This document shows, in pieces, positions 48,637-56,942 of a DNA stretch of 64,000 bases. The position numbers and the translations under genes are program-made. Origin of the DNA: CAXWPM01 sp965206125. Lineage in GTDB: Bacteria; Acidobacteriota; Terriglobia; 20CM-2-55-15. The notes under the pieces were generated by a model, which was given only the letters and a program-made list of their open reading frames with translations, was not told the origin of the DNA and searched no databases. The DNA lies in the NCBI GenBank assembly GCA_965206125.1, contig CBDBIN010000040.1, forward strand, positions 62,001 to 126,000. The letters run 5' to 3'. Position 1 is the stretch's first letter; each line of letters starts with the position of its first letter.

Positions 48637-48913
48637 GAGCGCCTCTGTCGTGATTTGCGTAGAAGCATCCATTGTAGACTAAGAAAACGGTATCAGAACC
48701 TGGAGCGGCAACCCGACGACCCGCACGTCGTCGCGGACCTTACTGATTGGCCCCGATTCGCTGGCAGCCGCCATCGCCCCCTCGCGCCGTTCTTGATCGC
48801 ACCCACGACAAGATTCACGGGATCAAGTAGACTTACACACCAATCTGATCGATCGGCTGCACCCATCGAGAGAGAGGTTTCAAGGCTCGAAGCGGTCCGG
48901 AATGGAGCGATGA

Positions 48914-50770
48914 ATGATCCACGATAGATGGCGGAGGCAGCGAGCGGCATACCCGACAGACCGCTCAAGAATCGGCCCGGGTGTCATCGCTCGGCTGCTG
49001 CTCGCGCTGGCCCTGTCGGCTGGAGCGAGTTCGGCCGAGGCACAGGTCGTCTACGCTGCCAACCAGATACCCGCCGGCGATGTCGAGATCGACTACCGTC
49101 TGACGATCGAAGATCCGACTTTCCACATCTATACGGTTGAGATCGAGATTCAGGAAGTCGATGCGGATACGGTTCGGCTGGCGATGCCGGCATGGTCGCC
49201 GGGTGCATACAGCATCCGGAATTACGCCAGAAACGTGCAGAACTTCCAAGCCCGCAGTGGCCGGCGGCCTCTTCAGTGGAAGAAAGTCGACAAGCAGACC
49301 TGGGAGGTTTCCAAACAGCCGGATCAAGACTTGTTCGTGACCTACGAAGTGTATTCGACGGGTCTGGCCCACTCCATGGCGGACGTTTCGCCTCCGGCGC
49401 TCTACATGTACGTTATCGGGTACAAACACGTACCGATAGCATTGCGCTACGAGAAACCCGGGTCGTGGGAGGTGCACACCGGCTTACCGCGTCGCGGTGG
49501 TGCTTATCGCGCTTCGGATTACGATGTGTTAATAGACGCGCCCGCCTTCGTCGGAGAATTCAAGACACTCGAGTTCGAGTCCGACGAGGTTCGCTATCGC
49601 ATGGTCTTCAGCGATCCCGAAGTGGAATTTGTCGAGGCACAGGTGATCGGCGATGTGCGAGCCATCGTCGAAGCTGCAGTCGACGTGTTCGGATCAGCCC
49701 CGTTTGACGAGTACGTGTTTCTTTTCAAGGTCCGATCCAACGCCGGTAGCGGCGGCCTGGAGCACCTGAACTCGACGAGGATTTCCGTGGGCGAAAACGA
49801 TTTTGCGAGCCGGACCCGCTACGAGCGGTTTCTCTTCGTCGTCTCACACGAATTCTTCCACCTCTGGAACGTCAAGCGCATCCGGCCGGAGATTCTGGGC
49901 CCGTTCGACTACACGAAAGAAGGGTACACAAACCTGCTCTGGGTCTCTGAGGGCCTGACGAGCTACTACGGCCGGCTCCTGCTGCTACGCGCGGGGATCT
50001 ACGCGCCCGTGGAGTACATCAACAGCGTGACCCAGGAAATCACCCTGCTCCAGCAGAGTCCCGGACGTTTTCTCATGAGCGCCGAAGAAGCAAGCTGGAA
50101 CACCTGGGCCCGTAGCGACAACAGCGAGAACAACTCGATCTCCTATTACACAAAGGGAGAACTCATCGGCCTGCTGCTCGACATCGAAATTCGAGCACGA
50201 ACGGGCAACGAAAAGAGCCTCGATGACGTCATGCGGTACTTGATGACAGAGTACGCAGGGAAAGGAATCGGTTTTCCGGAAGATGGGTTCCGTGGGGCGC
50301 TCAGCACCGTGGCGGGTTCCGATTTCGACGAAGTCTATTTCCAACTGGCGCAGAGTCGCACCGAACTGGACTACGATCGCTACGTCGAACAGGCCGGCCT
50401 TCGAGTGCGGGCCGAGTTCCAGCCGAGTTCGCTCTACATGGGAGTGCAGGTCACAGAGGGTGATGGCAACAGTGCCGAGATCACCCGCGTCCTCGCCGAC
50501 AGCCCTGCGGCGGACGCCGGGTTCGACGCCGGGGACATCATCGTCGCTTTCAACGAACGCCGAGTCACGTTCACGAACTTCGAGACGGAATTTCGTCGCA
50601 GAAAACTCGGAGAAGAGATTGCTGTCAGCGTTCTGAGGGGACAGCAGTTTCTGAGTCTTGAACTCAAGCCAGGCGAGACTCGAACTGAGCGATGGGTGAT
50701 CGTGGAGGCTTCTTCTCCGACCGACGAACAGTTGGAACTGCGCCGACTGTGGATCGGCGAACTGGATTAG
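48914..50770 (+). CDS. M61 family metallopeptidase with PDZ domain
   Basis: A 618-residue exported aminopeptidase of the glycyl-aminopeptidase type. After a basic N-terminus comes a signal segment (ARLLLALALSAGASSAEA, about 27-44), a beta-rich N-terminal domain, and the zinc site HEFFHLWNVKRIRPE (HExxH variant HEFFH) near 313 with the downstream WVSEGLTSYYGR Glu. A PDZ domain covers about 510-600 (YMGVQVTEGDGNSAEI, SPAADAGFDAGDIIVAFNE). Such enzymes cleave peptides with N-terminal Gly/Ala in the periplasm. It lies 66 bp before the selenoprotein gene and could be cotranscribed with it. Confidence 0.93.
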   Translation: MIHDRWRRQRAAYPTDRSRIGPGVIARLLLALALSAGASSAEAQVVYAANQIPAGDVEIDYRLTIEDPTFHIYTVEIEIQEVDADTVRLAMPAWSPGAYSIRNYARNVQNFQARSGRRPLQWKKVDKQTWEVSKQPDQDLFVTYEVYSTGLAHSMADVSPPALYMYVIGYKHVPIALRYEKPGSWEVHTGLPRRGGAYRASDYDVLIDAPAFVGEFKTLEFESDEVRYRMVFSDPEVEFVEAQVIGDVRAIVEAAVDVFGSAPFDEYVFLFKVRSNAGSGGLEHLNSTRISVGENDFASRTRYERFLFVVSHEFFHLWNVKRIRPEILGPFDYTKEGYTNLLWVSEGLTSYYGRLLLLRAGIYAPVEYINSVTQEITLLQQSPGRFLMSAEEASWNTWARSDNSENNSISYYTKGELIGLLLDIEIRARTGNEKSLDDVMRYLMTEYAGKGIGFPEDGFRGALSTVAGSDFDEVYFQLAQSRTELDYDRYVEQAGLRVRAEFQPSSLYMGVQVTEGDGNSAEITRVLADSPAADAGFDAGDIIVAFNERRVTFTNFETEFRRRKLGEEIAVSVLRGQQFLSLELKPGETRTERWVIVEASSPTDEQLELRRLWIGELD

Positions 50771-50835
50771 CTTGTCGGGTTTGCGCTGTAAGGGCGGACG
50801 GGCTCCTGGCCCGTAAACGAATACAAAGGGAGACT

Positions 50836-51060
50836 ATGGAAATCGAACTTATATATTGCCAGGCTTGAAACTACGAACCCCAGGCGGTCAGTTTGACCGA
50901 CAAGCTCATCACTGAATTCAAGGACGGGATCAAGAAACTCACCCTGGTTCCGTCCGATGGGGGCCGCTTCGAGGTTAGCCTCGACGGCACCTTGATCTAT
51001 TCGAAACTGGAAACAGGGCGGTTCCCCGAGTACGAAGAAATACGAAAGCTTCTGCCTTAA
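50836..51060 (+). CDS. SelW/Rdx-type selenoprotein with in-frame UGA for selenocysteine
   Basis: The ATG at 50836 has AAAGGGAG just upstream. The frame runs 75 codons to TAA at 51058 and is broken only by TGA at 50866-50868 (codon 11). Read as selenocysteine (U), the N-terminus is MEIELIYCQAUNYEPQAV: a CxxU redox motif exactly where Rdx/SelW/SelT-like proteins have CxxU or CxxC after the first beta-strand. The rest, LTDKLITEFKDGIKKLTLVP, GGRFEVSLDGTLIYSKLETG and RFPEYEEIRKLLP, matches the family pattern (GGxFEV, SK..TGRFP). A hairpin of the bacterial SECIS type follows the UGA. A thioredoxin-fold selenoenzyme of redox defence is expected. ORF callers split it, because both parts are under 70 codons. 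No selA, selB, selD or tRNA-Sec is in the window. Confidence 0.85.
50885..50899 (+). promoter_or_regulatory. candidate bacterial SECIS hairpin
   Basis: CGGTCA-GTT-TGACCG forms a perfect 6-bp stem with a G-U-U loop. The loop G is 23 nt after the UGA, within the spacing seen for bacterial SECIS elements, where a G (and U) in the apical loop contacts SelB. It lies inside the coding sequence, as expected in bacteria. Confidence 0.6.
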
Positions 51061-51065
51061 ATGAG

Positions 51066-51091
51066 AAGGGCGGCCCTTAGGCCGCCTTCTT
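51066..51091 (+). terminator. terminator after the selenoprotein gene
   Basis: GGCGGCC (51069-51075), loop CTTA, GGCCGCC (51080-51086), extended by A/T pairs and followed by TTCTT. It separates the selenoprotein gene from the convergent thiD gene. Confidence 0.75.
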
Positions 51092-51148
51092 CATGTCCTG
51101 CCGGGGGGCAAACTCGATTCATGTCCGTTCAAGAGACGGCACGATGCC

Positions 51149-51946
51149 TCACTCACCTCTCCTGACCAGGCCCAATGGATCGCACTGTTCGACCCCGCCG
51201 CCCAGATCGAGAGCGTCCCGGATCGCCCTGTCGACGAAGTTCTTTGACGATTCCACCGCCTCACGAAGGCTCTGCCCTCTCGCCAGGAAGGCAGCAATCG
51301 CAGCCGAAAGAACGCAGCCCGTCCCGTGGACTCTCTGTTTCGGTTGTCGTGGCAGGGAAAGGTGGACCGAGTCCACACCATCGAAGAAGACGTCGACGGC
51401 CTGTTGTCCCGAAAGGTGGCCCCCTTTGACCAGCACACTCGATGCACCCATGGCCTGGAGTTCTCTTGCGGCGAGTTCCATGTCGTCGAGCGTTTCCACT
51501 CGACGGCCGGCCAGCACGCCGGCTTCTTCGAGGTTCGGTGTGATCACACGCGCGAGAGGAAGAAGACACGCGCGCAAGGCGACGATCGCATCGGGTGCCA
51601 TCATCGTCGTCCCGGAACCGGAAACCATGACCGGATCGACAACGATGTTCGTCTGTCGGTGACCCTTGAGCTTCTCGCCAACCGCTTCCACGCTCGCCTT
51701 CGCGGGCAGGAGACCGGTCTTTACAGCACCGGGCCGACTGTCCTCGATGACCGCGTCGATCTGCGCACACAGCACTTCGGCCGGCACCTCGAACACCGAC
51801 CTTACTTCGCGGGTGTTTTGCGCCGTGATCGACGTGACCGCCGACATGCCGTATACACCGAGGGCGGAGAAAGTCTTCAGGTCGGCCTGGATTCCAGCGC
51901 CTCCGCCCGAATCCGATCCCGCGATGGTGAGTGCAACCGGAATCAC
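51149..51946 (-). CDS. thiD: hydroxymethylpyrimidine/phosphomethylpyrimidine kinase ThiD
   Basis: A 265-residue ribokinase-fold enzyme that makes HMP-pyrophosphate for thiamine. Motifs: ALTIAGSDSGGGAGIQADLKTFSALGVYG at the N-terminus, VVDPVMVSGSG near 103, ITPNLEEAGVLAG near 135, VLVKGGHL near 170 and the anion-hole signature HGTGCVLSAAIAAFLARG near 210. It overlaps the end of the LLM-class gene by 4 bp, so it is the second gene of that pair. No TPP riboswitch is seen. Confidence 0.95.
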   Translation of the reverse strand: MIPVALTIAGSDSGGGAGIQADLKTFSALGVYGMSAVTSITAQNTREVRSVFEVPAEVLCAQIDAVIEDSRPGAVKTGLLPAKASVEAVGEKLKGHRQTNIVVDPVMVSGSGTTMMAPDAIVALRACLLPLARVITPNLEEAGVLAGRRVETLDDMELAARELQAMGASSVLVKGGHLSGQQAVDVFFDGVDSVHLSLPRQPKQRVHGTGCVLSAAIAAFLARGQSLREAVESSKNFVDRAIRDALDLGGGVEQCDPLGLVRRGE

Positions 51947-52920
51947 ACAAGACCCTCGAGAGTTGCCTCGAAGACTTTCCGGGACGCGCCGTGCGGCACC
52001 ACGACGACGGGCAGCGTCGCACCCAGGTCTCGGAATTGATCCAGCCGGGCCCGGCAGTCCTCGGCAGTGCCGACCGCCGAGAGCTGATCGACCATGGCGT
52101 CGGACACCACGCTCACAGCTTCGCCCCGTCTGCCGCCCTGCCAGAGCTCGTGGATTCGAGCCGCCTCGGCTTGGAACCCGAACCTCGAAACGACGTTGCG
52201 ATAGAAAGTCCCCATCGCCCCAACGTAGTAGGCCACGTGGGGGCGGGCCAGGTCGTAGAGTGGCTTTCTGTCTTTGCCCACCGCTGCCATGATGTTTGGC
52301 GCCACTTCACTGACGGAGCCGACCTCCTTCAAAGCATCGCCAAATCCTTGAAGCGGCAGCCAGATCGGCAGCCAACCGTCTGCGATCTCTCCGGCGAGCC
52401 TGTTGTTCTTCGGGCCGATCGATGCGATCAGGATGGGCACGTTGTCCCGTACAGGTCGGAAACCGAGCCGGAACCCTTTGAGGTTGAAAATCTCACCATC
52501 GTAGTCGACGCGCGAACCCTTCAAAGCCAACCTGACGATCTCGACGGTTTCCCGGGTTCGACGAAGGGCCCGTTCGAACGCCATGCCATGCCAGTTCTCG
52601 ATCACGGCCGGCCCGCTCGTCCCCAACCCAAGGACGGCGCGGCCCCCGGACAATTCATCCAGCGCGGCGATCGACTGTGCGATCAGCGCCGGCGATCTAC
52701 TGAAGACGTTTACGATACCGGGCCCGAGGCGCACATCCTCGGTGACCGCGGCGATCGCGCCCAAGGTGGTGAACGCATCGCGCGACCAGGATTCCGGAAC
52801 GAAGATCGTGTCGTAGCCGAGGCGGTCAGCCAGGCGTGCATAGCCCAGCAACTCCTCAGTGGAAGCCTTCCGCTCGTGGGGATACTGAAACCCTATGCGC
52901 CTTTTTTCCACGTGCGCCAT
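51943..52920 (-). CDS. LLM-class (luciferase-like) F420/flavin-dependent oxidoreductase
   Basis: A 325-residue TIM-barrel protein of the bacterial luciferase/methylenetetrahydromethanopterin-reductase family: RRIGFQYPHERKASTEELLGYARLADRLGYDTIFVPESW at the start, RLGPGIVNVFSRSPALIAQSIAALDELSGGRAVLGLGTSG near 70-110, IASIGPKNNRLAGEIADGWLP near 190. The GIVNVFSRSP...GLGTSG layout is common in F420-dependent members. The ATG at 52920 follows a TATAAT box by 6 nt. Confidence 0.88.
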   Translation of the reverse strand: MAHVEKRRIGFQYPHERKASTEELLGYARLADRLGYDTIFVPESWSRDAFTTLGAIAAVTEDVRLGPGIVNVFSRSPALIAQSIAALDELSGGRAVLGLGTSGPAVIENWHGMAFERALRRTRETVEIVRLALKGSRVDYDGEIFNLKGFRLGFRPVRDNVPILIASIGPKNNRLAGEIADGWLPIWLPLQGFGDALKEVGSVSEVAPNIMAAVGKDRKPLYDLARPHVAYYVGAMGTFYRNVVSRFGFQAEAARIHELWQGGRRGEAVSVVSDAMVDQLSAVGTAEDCRARLDQFRDLGATLPVVVVPHGASRKVFEATLEGLV

Positions 52921-52926
52921 GCCGGC

Positions 52927-52932
52927 ATTATA
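52927..52932 (-). promoter_or_regulatory. consensus -10 box, leaderless-type, for the LLM-class gene
   Basis: TATAAT on the minus strand, then GCCGGC and the ATG at 52920. A perfect -10 hexamer with a 6-nt gap to the start codon and no ribosome site. Confidence 0.6.
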
Positions 52933-52977
52933 TCGCCCCGCCCGACCCGTTCGGTCGTTCGGGGGAGGGCTTCCTGA

Positions 52978-52983
52978 TAGAAT
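52978..52983 (+). promoter_or_regulatory. -10 box, leaderless-type, for the gene at 52990
   Basis: TAGAAT, then GTTTGC and the ATG at 52990 (6 nt). It is divergent from the promoter at 52927. Confidence 0.55.
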
Positions 52984-52989
52984 GTTTGC

Positions 52990-53598
52990 ATGCTTATGCG
53001 AGCGGCCCTGCTGACCCTGTGCGTGGCCACGAGCACTCTGGGTCAGGTCACGCCCGGCCCCCCATACGAACCGGGCAAGCACCCGAACCCGATCCTGACG
53101 TTTCTCGAGCCGGACGACTTCAGCCCGACGACCTACCAGGAGGCGACCGACATCGCTGACATCGACCTGCTCGGCCTGTCCTCAACCGAGGGCTCACGCC
53201 AGGCCCTTGCCGTGGCCGTCGGCAGGGTCGACAAGATCAAGATCCTTGGACGCAACACCGAAGTCCTGTTCTATCCAACCGTGCGGCAGGAGTTCAGCCT
53301 TTCGGGAACCGGGACGATGGTCCTCTACTCGTTCAAGATCCCGAAGGCGGACATCGCGTCCGAGTACGTGGAGTCGGTCTTGAACGAACACGCTTTCCGA
53401 GATGAGAAAGATCCAGAGAAGCGACGGTTCGGACCGAGCAATTCCCCTGAAAAGACGCAGATAAGGGGTGCTCCGGCGCTGCTCTTCGACAACGATGGAA
53501 CGCTGACGCTTTTCTGGATCGGCGACGGCATGTCGCATGTAGCGGTCGCAAACGTCGACCGAAGCGTCCTGTTCCGCCTGGCGGAGGACCTGCTCTAA
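52990..53598 (+). CDS. exported protein of unknown function
   Basis: A 202-residue protein with signal peptide MLMRAALLTLCVATSTLGQ. The mature part (PGKHPNPILTFLEPDDFSP, GTMVLYSFKIPKADIASEYVESVLNEHAF, GAPALLFDNDGTLTLFWIGDGMSHVAVANVD) has no motif I recognise. It is followed 18 bp later by the TIGR01777 gene and then the LptFG gene, so an envelope role is possible. Confidence 0.7.
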   Translation: MLMRAALLTLCVATSTLGQVTPGPPYEPGKHPNPILTFLEPDDFSPTTYQEATDIADIDLLGLSSTEGSRQALAVAVGRVDKIKILGRNTEVLFYPTVRQEFSLSGTGTMVLYSFKIPKADIASEYVESVLNEHAFRDEKDPEKRRFGPSNSPEKTQIRGAPALLFDNDGTLTLFWIGDGMSHVAVANVDRSVLFRLAEDLL

Positions 53599-53616
53599 CG
53601 AGCAGGCTGTGAGTCC

Positions 53617-54522
53617 GTGAAAGTTGCGATCACAGGCGCTACGGGATTCATCGGAGCCGGCCTACGACACGCACTCGCTGATGCCGGCATGGACTATGTC
53701 GTCGTCACGAGGAATCCAGAAAAGGCCAGGGAACGCTGCCCGAAGGCCGCCGGCGTGATCGAATGGAACCCTCCCGCATCGGGTCCCGAACCCGAAGCAT
53801 TCACCGGACTGGACGGGATTTTTCACATTGCCGGGTCCACGATAGCCCAACGGTGGACGTCAAAGACTAAGCAGACCATAAGGGACAGCCGTGTCGCCTC
53901 AACACGCCTCCTTGTGGAATCGCTCCGAAAGTGTTCCCACCCGCCGAAGACACTCATCAGTTCATCGGCGATCGGATACTACGGCCCGAGTGATGACACG
54001 CCATTGAACGAGACGGCCCCGGCCGGCTCGGATTTCCTCGCCATGCTCTGCCGCGACTGGGAAGCAGAGTCCGTGCGCGCAATAGAGTCGGGCATCCGGG
54101 TCGTCAATCCCAGAACCGGGATCGTCCTCGGACGGGGCGGGGGCGCGCTGGCACAGATGCTGACCCCGTTCCGCATGGGCGTCGGTGGACCGATCGGCAA
54201 CGGCCGCCAATGGATGTCCTGGATTCACCTCGCTGATGTGGCCGGTATCTTGCTCCAGGCCTTGACCGACGAGGGACTGTCCGGTCCGGTCAACACGACT
54301 GCGCCCACCCCGGTAACAAACGCGGAATTCGCAAAGACGCTGGGGCGGGTACTTCGCCGTCCCGCGGTGCTGCCGACGCCCGTTTTTGCGCTGAAGATCA
54401 TGTTCGGCGAGTTCGCCGACGTCCTGGCCACAGGTCAACGTGTCGTTCCCGAAAAGGCCATCGACGCCGGGTACGAGTTCCGCTACCCCTCCCTCGAACA
54501 GGCTCTCGCGAACGCTGTATGA
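53617..54522 (+). CDS. TIGR01777 family SDR-type oxidoreductase (YfcH-like)
   Basis: A 301-residue extended-SDR protein: the nucleotide motif VAITGATGFIGAGL at the N-terminus, IFHIAGSTIAQRWTSKTKQTIRDSRVASTRLL near 68-98, SSAIGYYGPSDD near 113 with the active-site Tyr, RTGIVLGRGGGALAQML near 165 and GNGRQWMSWIHLADVAGI near 193. The family has homologues in all kingdoms (SDR39U1); the substrate is unknown. GTG start. Its stop overlaps the LptFG start by 4 bp. Confidence 0.9.
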   Translation: MKVAITGATGFIGAGLRHALADAGMDYVVVTRNPEKARERCPKAAGVIEWNPPASGPEPEAFTGLDGIFHIAGSTIAQRWTSKTKQTIRDSRVASTRLLVESLRKCSHPPKTLISSSAIGYYGPSDDTPLNETAPAGSDFLAMLCRDWEAESVRAIESGIRVVNPRTGIVLGRGGGALAQMLTPFRMGVGGPIGNGRQWMSWIHLADVAGILLQALTDEGLSGPVNTTAPTPVTNAEFAKTLGRVLRRPAVLPTPVFALKIMFGEFADVLATGQRVVPEKAIDAGYEFRYPSLEQALANAV

Positions 54523-56813
54523 AGCTCCTCGACAGGTACATCTTTCGAGAAATTCTCATACCCACCCTCATCGCCCTGCTGGCGTTGACCTTCGTCGTCG
54601 TCTCAAAGCAAATGGGCGGGCTGCTGGAGTTGATCGTCCGCAGGTCTGCAACTCCCGCCGAAGTCTGGGCACTGATAGCGGCAGTCATCCCCGGAATGCT
54701 GACCATTACGATCCCGACGGCCGTCCTGGTGGGCATCCTTACCGGCCTCGGCCGCATGTCGTCCGACAACGAGAGTGTCGCGTTCCGCGCGGGGGGCGTC
54801 CCGGCATTCGCGATACTGCGACCTGTGATGACGCTCGGCTTTATGGCCTGGGCCCTTAACGTCGTGCTGGCGGTGTGGATCGCGCCGCCGACGACCGCAA
54901 GGTTGGGTGAGCTCACCGGGTCCGCCAGCGTGCGGCTTCTGCCCTTCGAACTCCAGCCACGAGTCTTCAACGACGAACTCGGCGATCTGGTCTTCTACGT
55001 CCAGGACATCTCTCCGAACGCCGAGAACTGGCGAGGAATTCTGCTGGCCGATCTGTCGACTCCCGAAAAGCCAAGCGTGACCTGGGCCCAATCGGGACAC
55101 CTCACCATTACGGCTGCAGGTGACGCCTACGAAGTGACACTCGCGAACGGGACGATACACACAGCTTCCCCCTTCGACCCCGAAGATTATTCGATGATCC
55201 AGTTCGATACGAACAGGATGCCGGTCCCGATTCCAACCAATCAGGAACCAATCGAGGAACAATCTCCGGCGGCGATCCGAACGGGGGAACTCTGGGACCG
55301 ATTCGGGTCGGGCACCATTACCTCCGCGGAGGAGGTCGAACTCAACCGCCGACTCGCCCTGCCGTTCGCCTGCCTGGCCTTTGCTCTGATCGGGTTGCCT
55401 CTCGGGCTTTCCACACACCGTGGGGGACGATCGATGGGTCTGGTGATCAGCGCGCTGCTGATGCTCGTTTACTACATGGTCTTTCTCGGCGGCACGAGAA
55501 TCGCCGATAACGCCAACCTGTCGCCTTTTTTCGGAACCTGGGCGGCCAACATCGGATTCGCTCTCCTGGGTGTGTTGATGCTGGTTCGCTCTGAAAGGGA
55601 ACGTCGGAACCGCGTCCTGGATTTCATCATGGATGGAGCGGAATGGTTCCGCAACAGCCTCAGTGCCGTTGGTGGGAAACGGAAACAAGTGGGGCGGTGG
55701 GCCTACGCGCTGACGCACCATCCGAAATGGTTCCGGACGCTGGACGTCTATGTCCTGAAAGGCTTCTGGTTCTTCTTCCTGCTGGTCCTGGTCGTATTCG
55801 TCGCCCTGTTTGCAATCGTGACCTTGTTCGAACTGCTGCCCGATATCGTCGAGAACGACGCCAGCGCTGGTGTCGTCGGAAGCTACTTCTTGTACCTGCT
55901 GCCTCAGATTCTCTACTGGGTGGTCCCGCTGGCTGTACTGCTTGCGGTTCTGGTCAACCTCGGGACGTTGACGAAGGCCAATGAAACTCTTGCTGTCAAG
56001 GCGGGCGCGATCAGCCTATACCGCATGTCCGTCCCTATGGTTCTGACCGCACTGCTGCTTTCGGGCGGACTCTATGTGATTCAGGACTTCCTACTGCCCT
56101 ACTCCAACCAACGCCAGGACGAATTCAGGAATCGCATCAAAGGCCGCGCCCAGCAAACTTACCGGGACCCGTTTCGCAAGTGGATGGCCGGTTCGGACAA
56201 TCGGATCTACTACTACAGATTCTTCGACACGGATCAGAACGCTTTCGCAGGCATGTCGGTGTTCGAGTTCGATCCTGCGACGTTCGCGCTACAACGCTGG
56301 ACCTACGCCGCCCGTGCGGCCTGGGACGGTTCGATTTGGTCATTCGAGAATGGGTGGGTGCGATCGATCGATCCCGGCGGAATGGTCGAGTACAACCGGT
56401 TCGAACTGTTCGACTACTCGGGGATGGGCGATCCTCCGGAGTACTTCAAGAAAGAAGTTCGGACCGCCTCCCAGATGAACTATCCGGAACTGAGCCTCTA
56501 CATCGACGATCTGCAGAAGAGCGGCTTCGACGTCAGCGGTCTCACGGTGGATCTCTACCGCAAGCTGTCTTTCCCGTTCGTCTCGGTCATCATGGCGATC
56601 ATCGCAATCCCGTTTGCCTTCACGACCGGGCGGCGGGGCGCTTTCTACGGAATCGGAATCGCGATCGTCCTTGGGATCGCCTACTGGGCTGCCTTCGAGC
56701 TGTTCGACAAGCTGGGCGGAATCAACCGGCTCTCACCGCTGATTGCGGCATGGTTTCCCAATCTGATTTTCGGATTCAGTGGTCTCTGGCTCTTGCTGAA
56801 GGTGAGAACGTAG
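54519..56813 (+). CDS. fused LptF-LptG lipopolysaccharide export permease
   Basis: A 764-residue single chain carrying two complete YjgP/YjgQ permease units. Unit 1 (about 1-365) begins MKLLDRYIFREILIPTLIALLALTFV with the usual GMLTITIPTAVLVGILTGLGRMSSDNE and a periplasmic beta-jellyroll part; it ends RLALPFACLAFALIGLPLGLSTHRGGRSMG. Unit 2 (about 405-764) restarts with RTLDVYVLKGFWFFFLLVLVVFVALF and has YLLPQILYWVVPLAVLLAVLVNLGTLTKANE and LSFPFVSVIMAIIAIPFAFTTGRRGAFYG. LptF and LptG are normally separate partners that, with LptB ATPase, extract LPS from the inner membrane. The roughly 40-residue linker holds basic residues. No lptB, lptC or lptA is nearby. Confidence 0.92.
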   Translation: MKLLDRYIFREILIPTLIALLALTFVVVSKQMGGLLELIVRRSATPAEVWALIAAVIPGMLTITIPTAVLVGILTGLGRMSSDNESVAFRAGGVPAFAILRPVMTLGFMAWALNVVLAVWIAPPTTARLGELTGSASVRLLPFELQPRVFNDELGDLVFYVQDISPNAENWRGILLADLSTPEKPSVTWAQSGHLTITAAGDAYEVTLANGTIHTASPFDPEDYSMIQFDTNRMPVPIPTNQEPIEEQSPAAIRTGELWDRFGSGTITSAEEVELNRRLALPFACLAFALIGLPLGLSTHRGGRSMGLVISALLMLVYYMVFLGGTRIADNANLSPFFGTWAANIGFALLGVLMLVRSERERRNRVLDFIMDGAEWFRNSLSAVGGKRKQVGRWAYALTHHPKWFRTLDVYVLKGFWFFFLLVLVVFVALFAIVTLFELLPDIVENDASAGVVGSYFLYLLPQILYWVVPLAVLLAVLVNLGTLTKANETLAVKAGAISLYRMSVPMVLTALLLSGGLYVIQDFLLPYSNQRQDEFRNRIKGRAQQTYRDPFRKWMAGSDNRIYYYRFFDTDQNAFAGMSVFEFDPATFALQRWTYAARAAWDGSIWSFENGWVRSIDPGGMVEYNRFELFDYSGMGDPPEYFKKEVRTASQMNYPELSLYIDDLQKSGFDVSGLTVDLYRKLSFPFVSVIMAIIAIPFAFTTGRRGAFYGIGIAIVLGIAYWAAFELFDKLGGINRLSPLIAAWFPNLIFGFSGLWLLLKVRT

Positions 56814-56942
56814 TCAGCGGTGGGTGGCGTGGGGGGACCGGCCCGTTTGCGTTCCCTCCGAACTCGGCTGTGCGACAGCGCGCGAGCTCTCTGAAACCGT
56901 CGCTCAAACCCAAGGCCGGTGGGCCCGACGCTAAGGAATGGT

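Noticed and set aside
50836..51060. Ordinary pseudogene with a nonsense mutation
   Set aside because: The stop is TGA precisely at the U of a CxxU motif of a family known to contain selenocysteine, followed by a SECIS-like hairpin; random decay would rarely do this.
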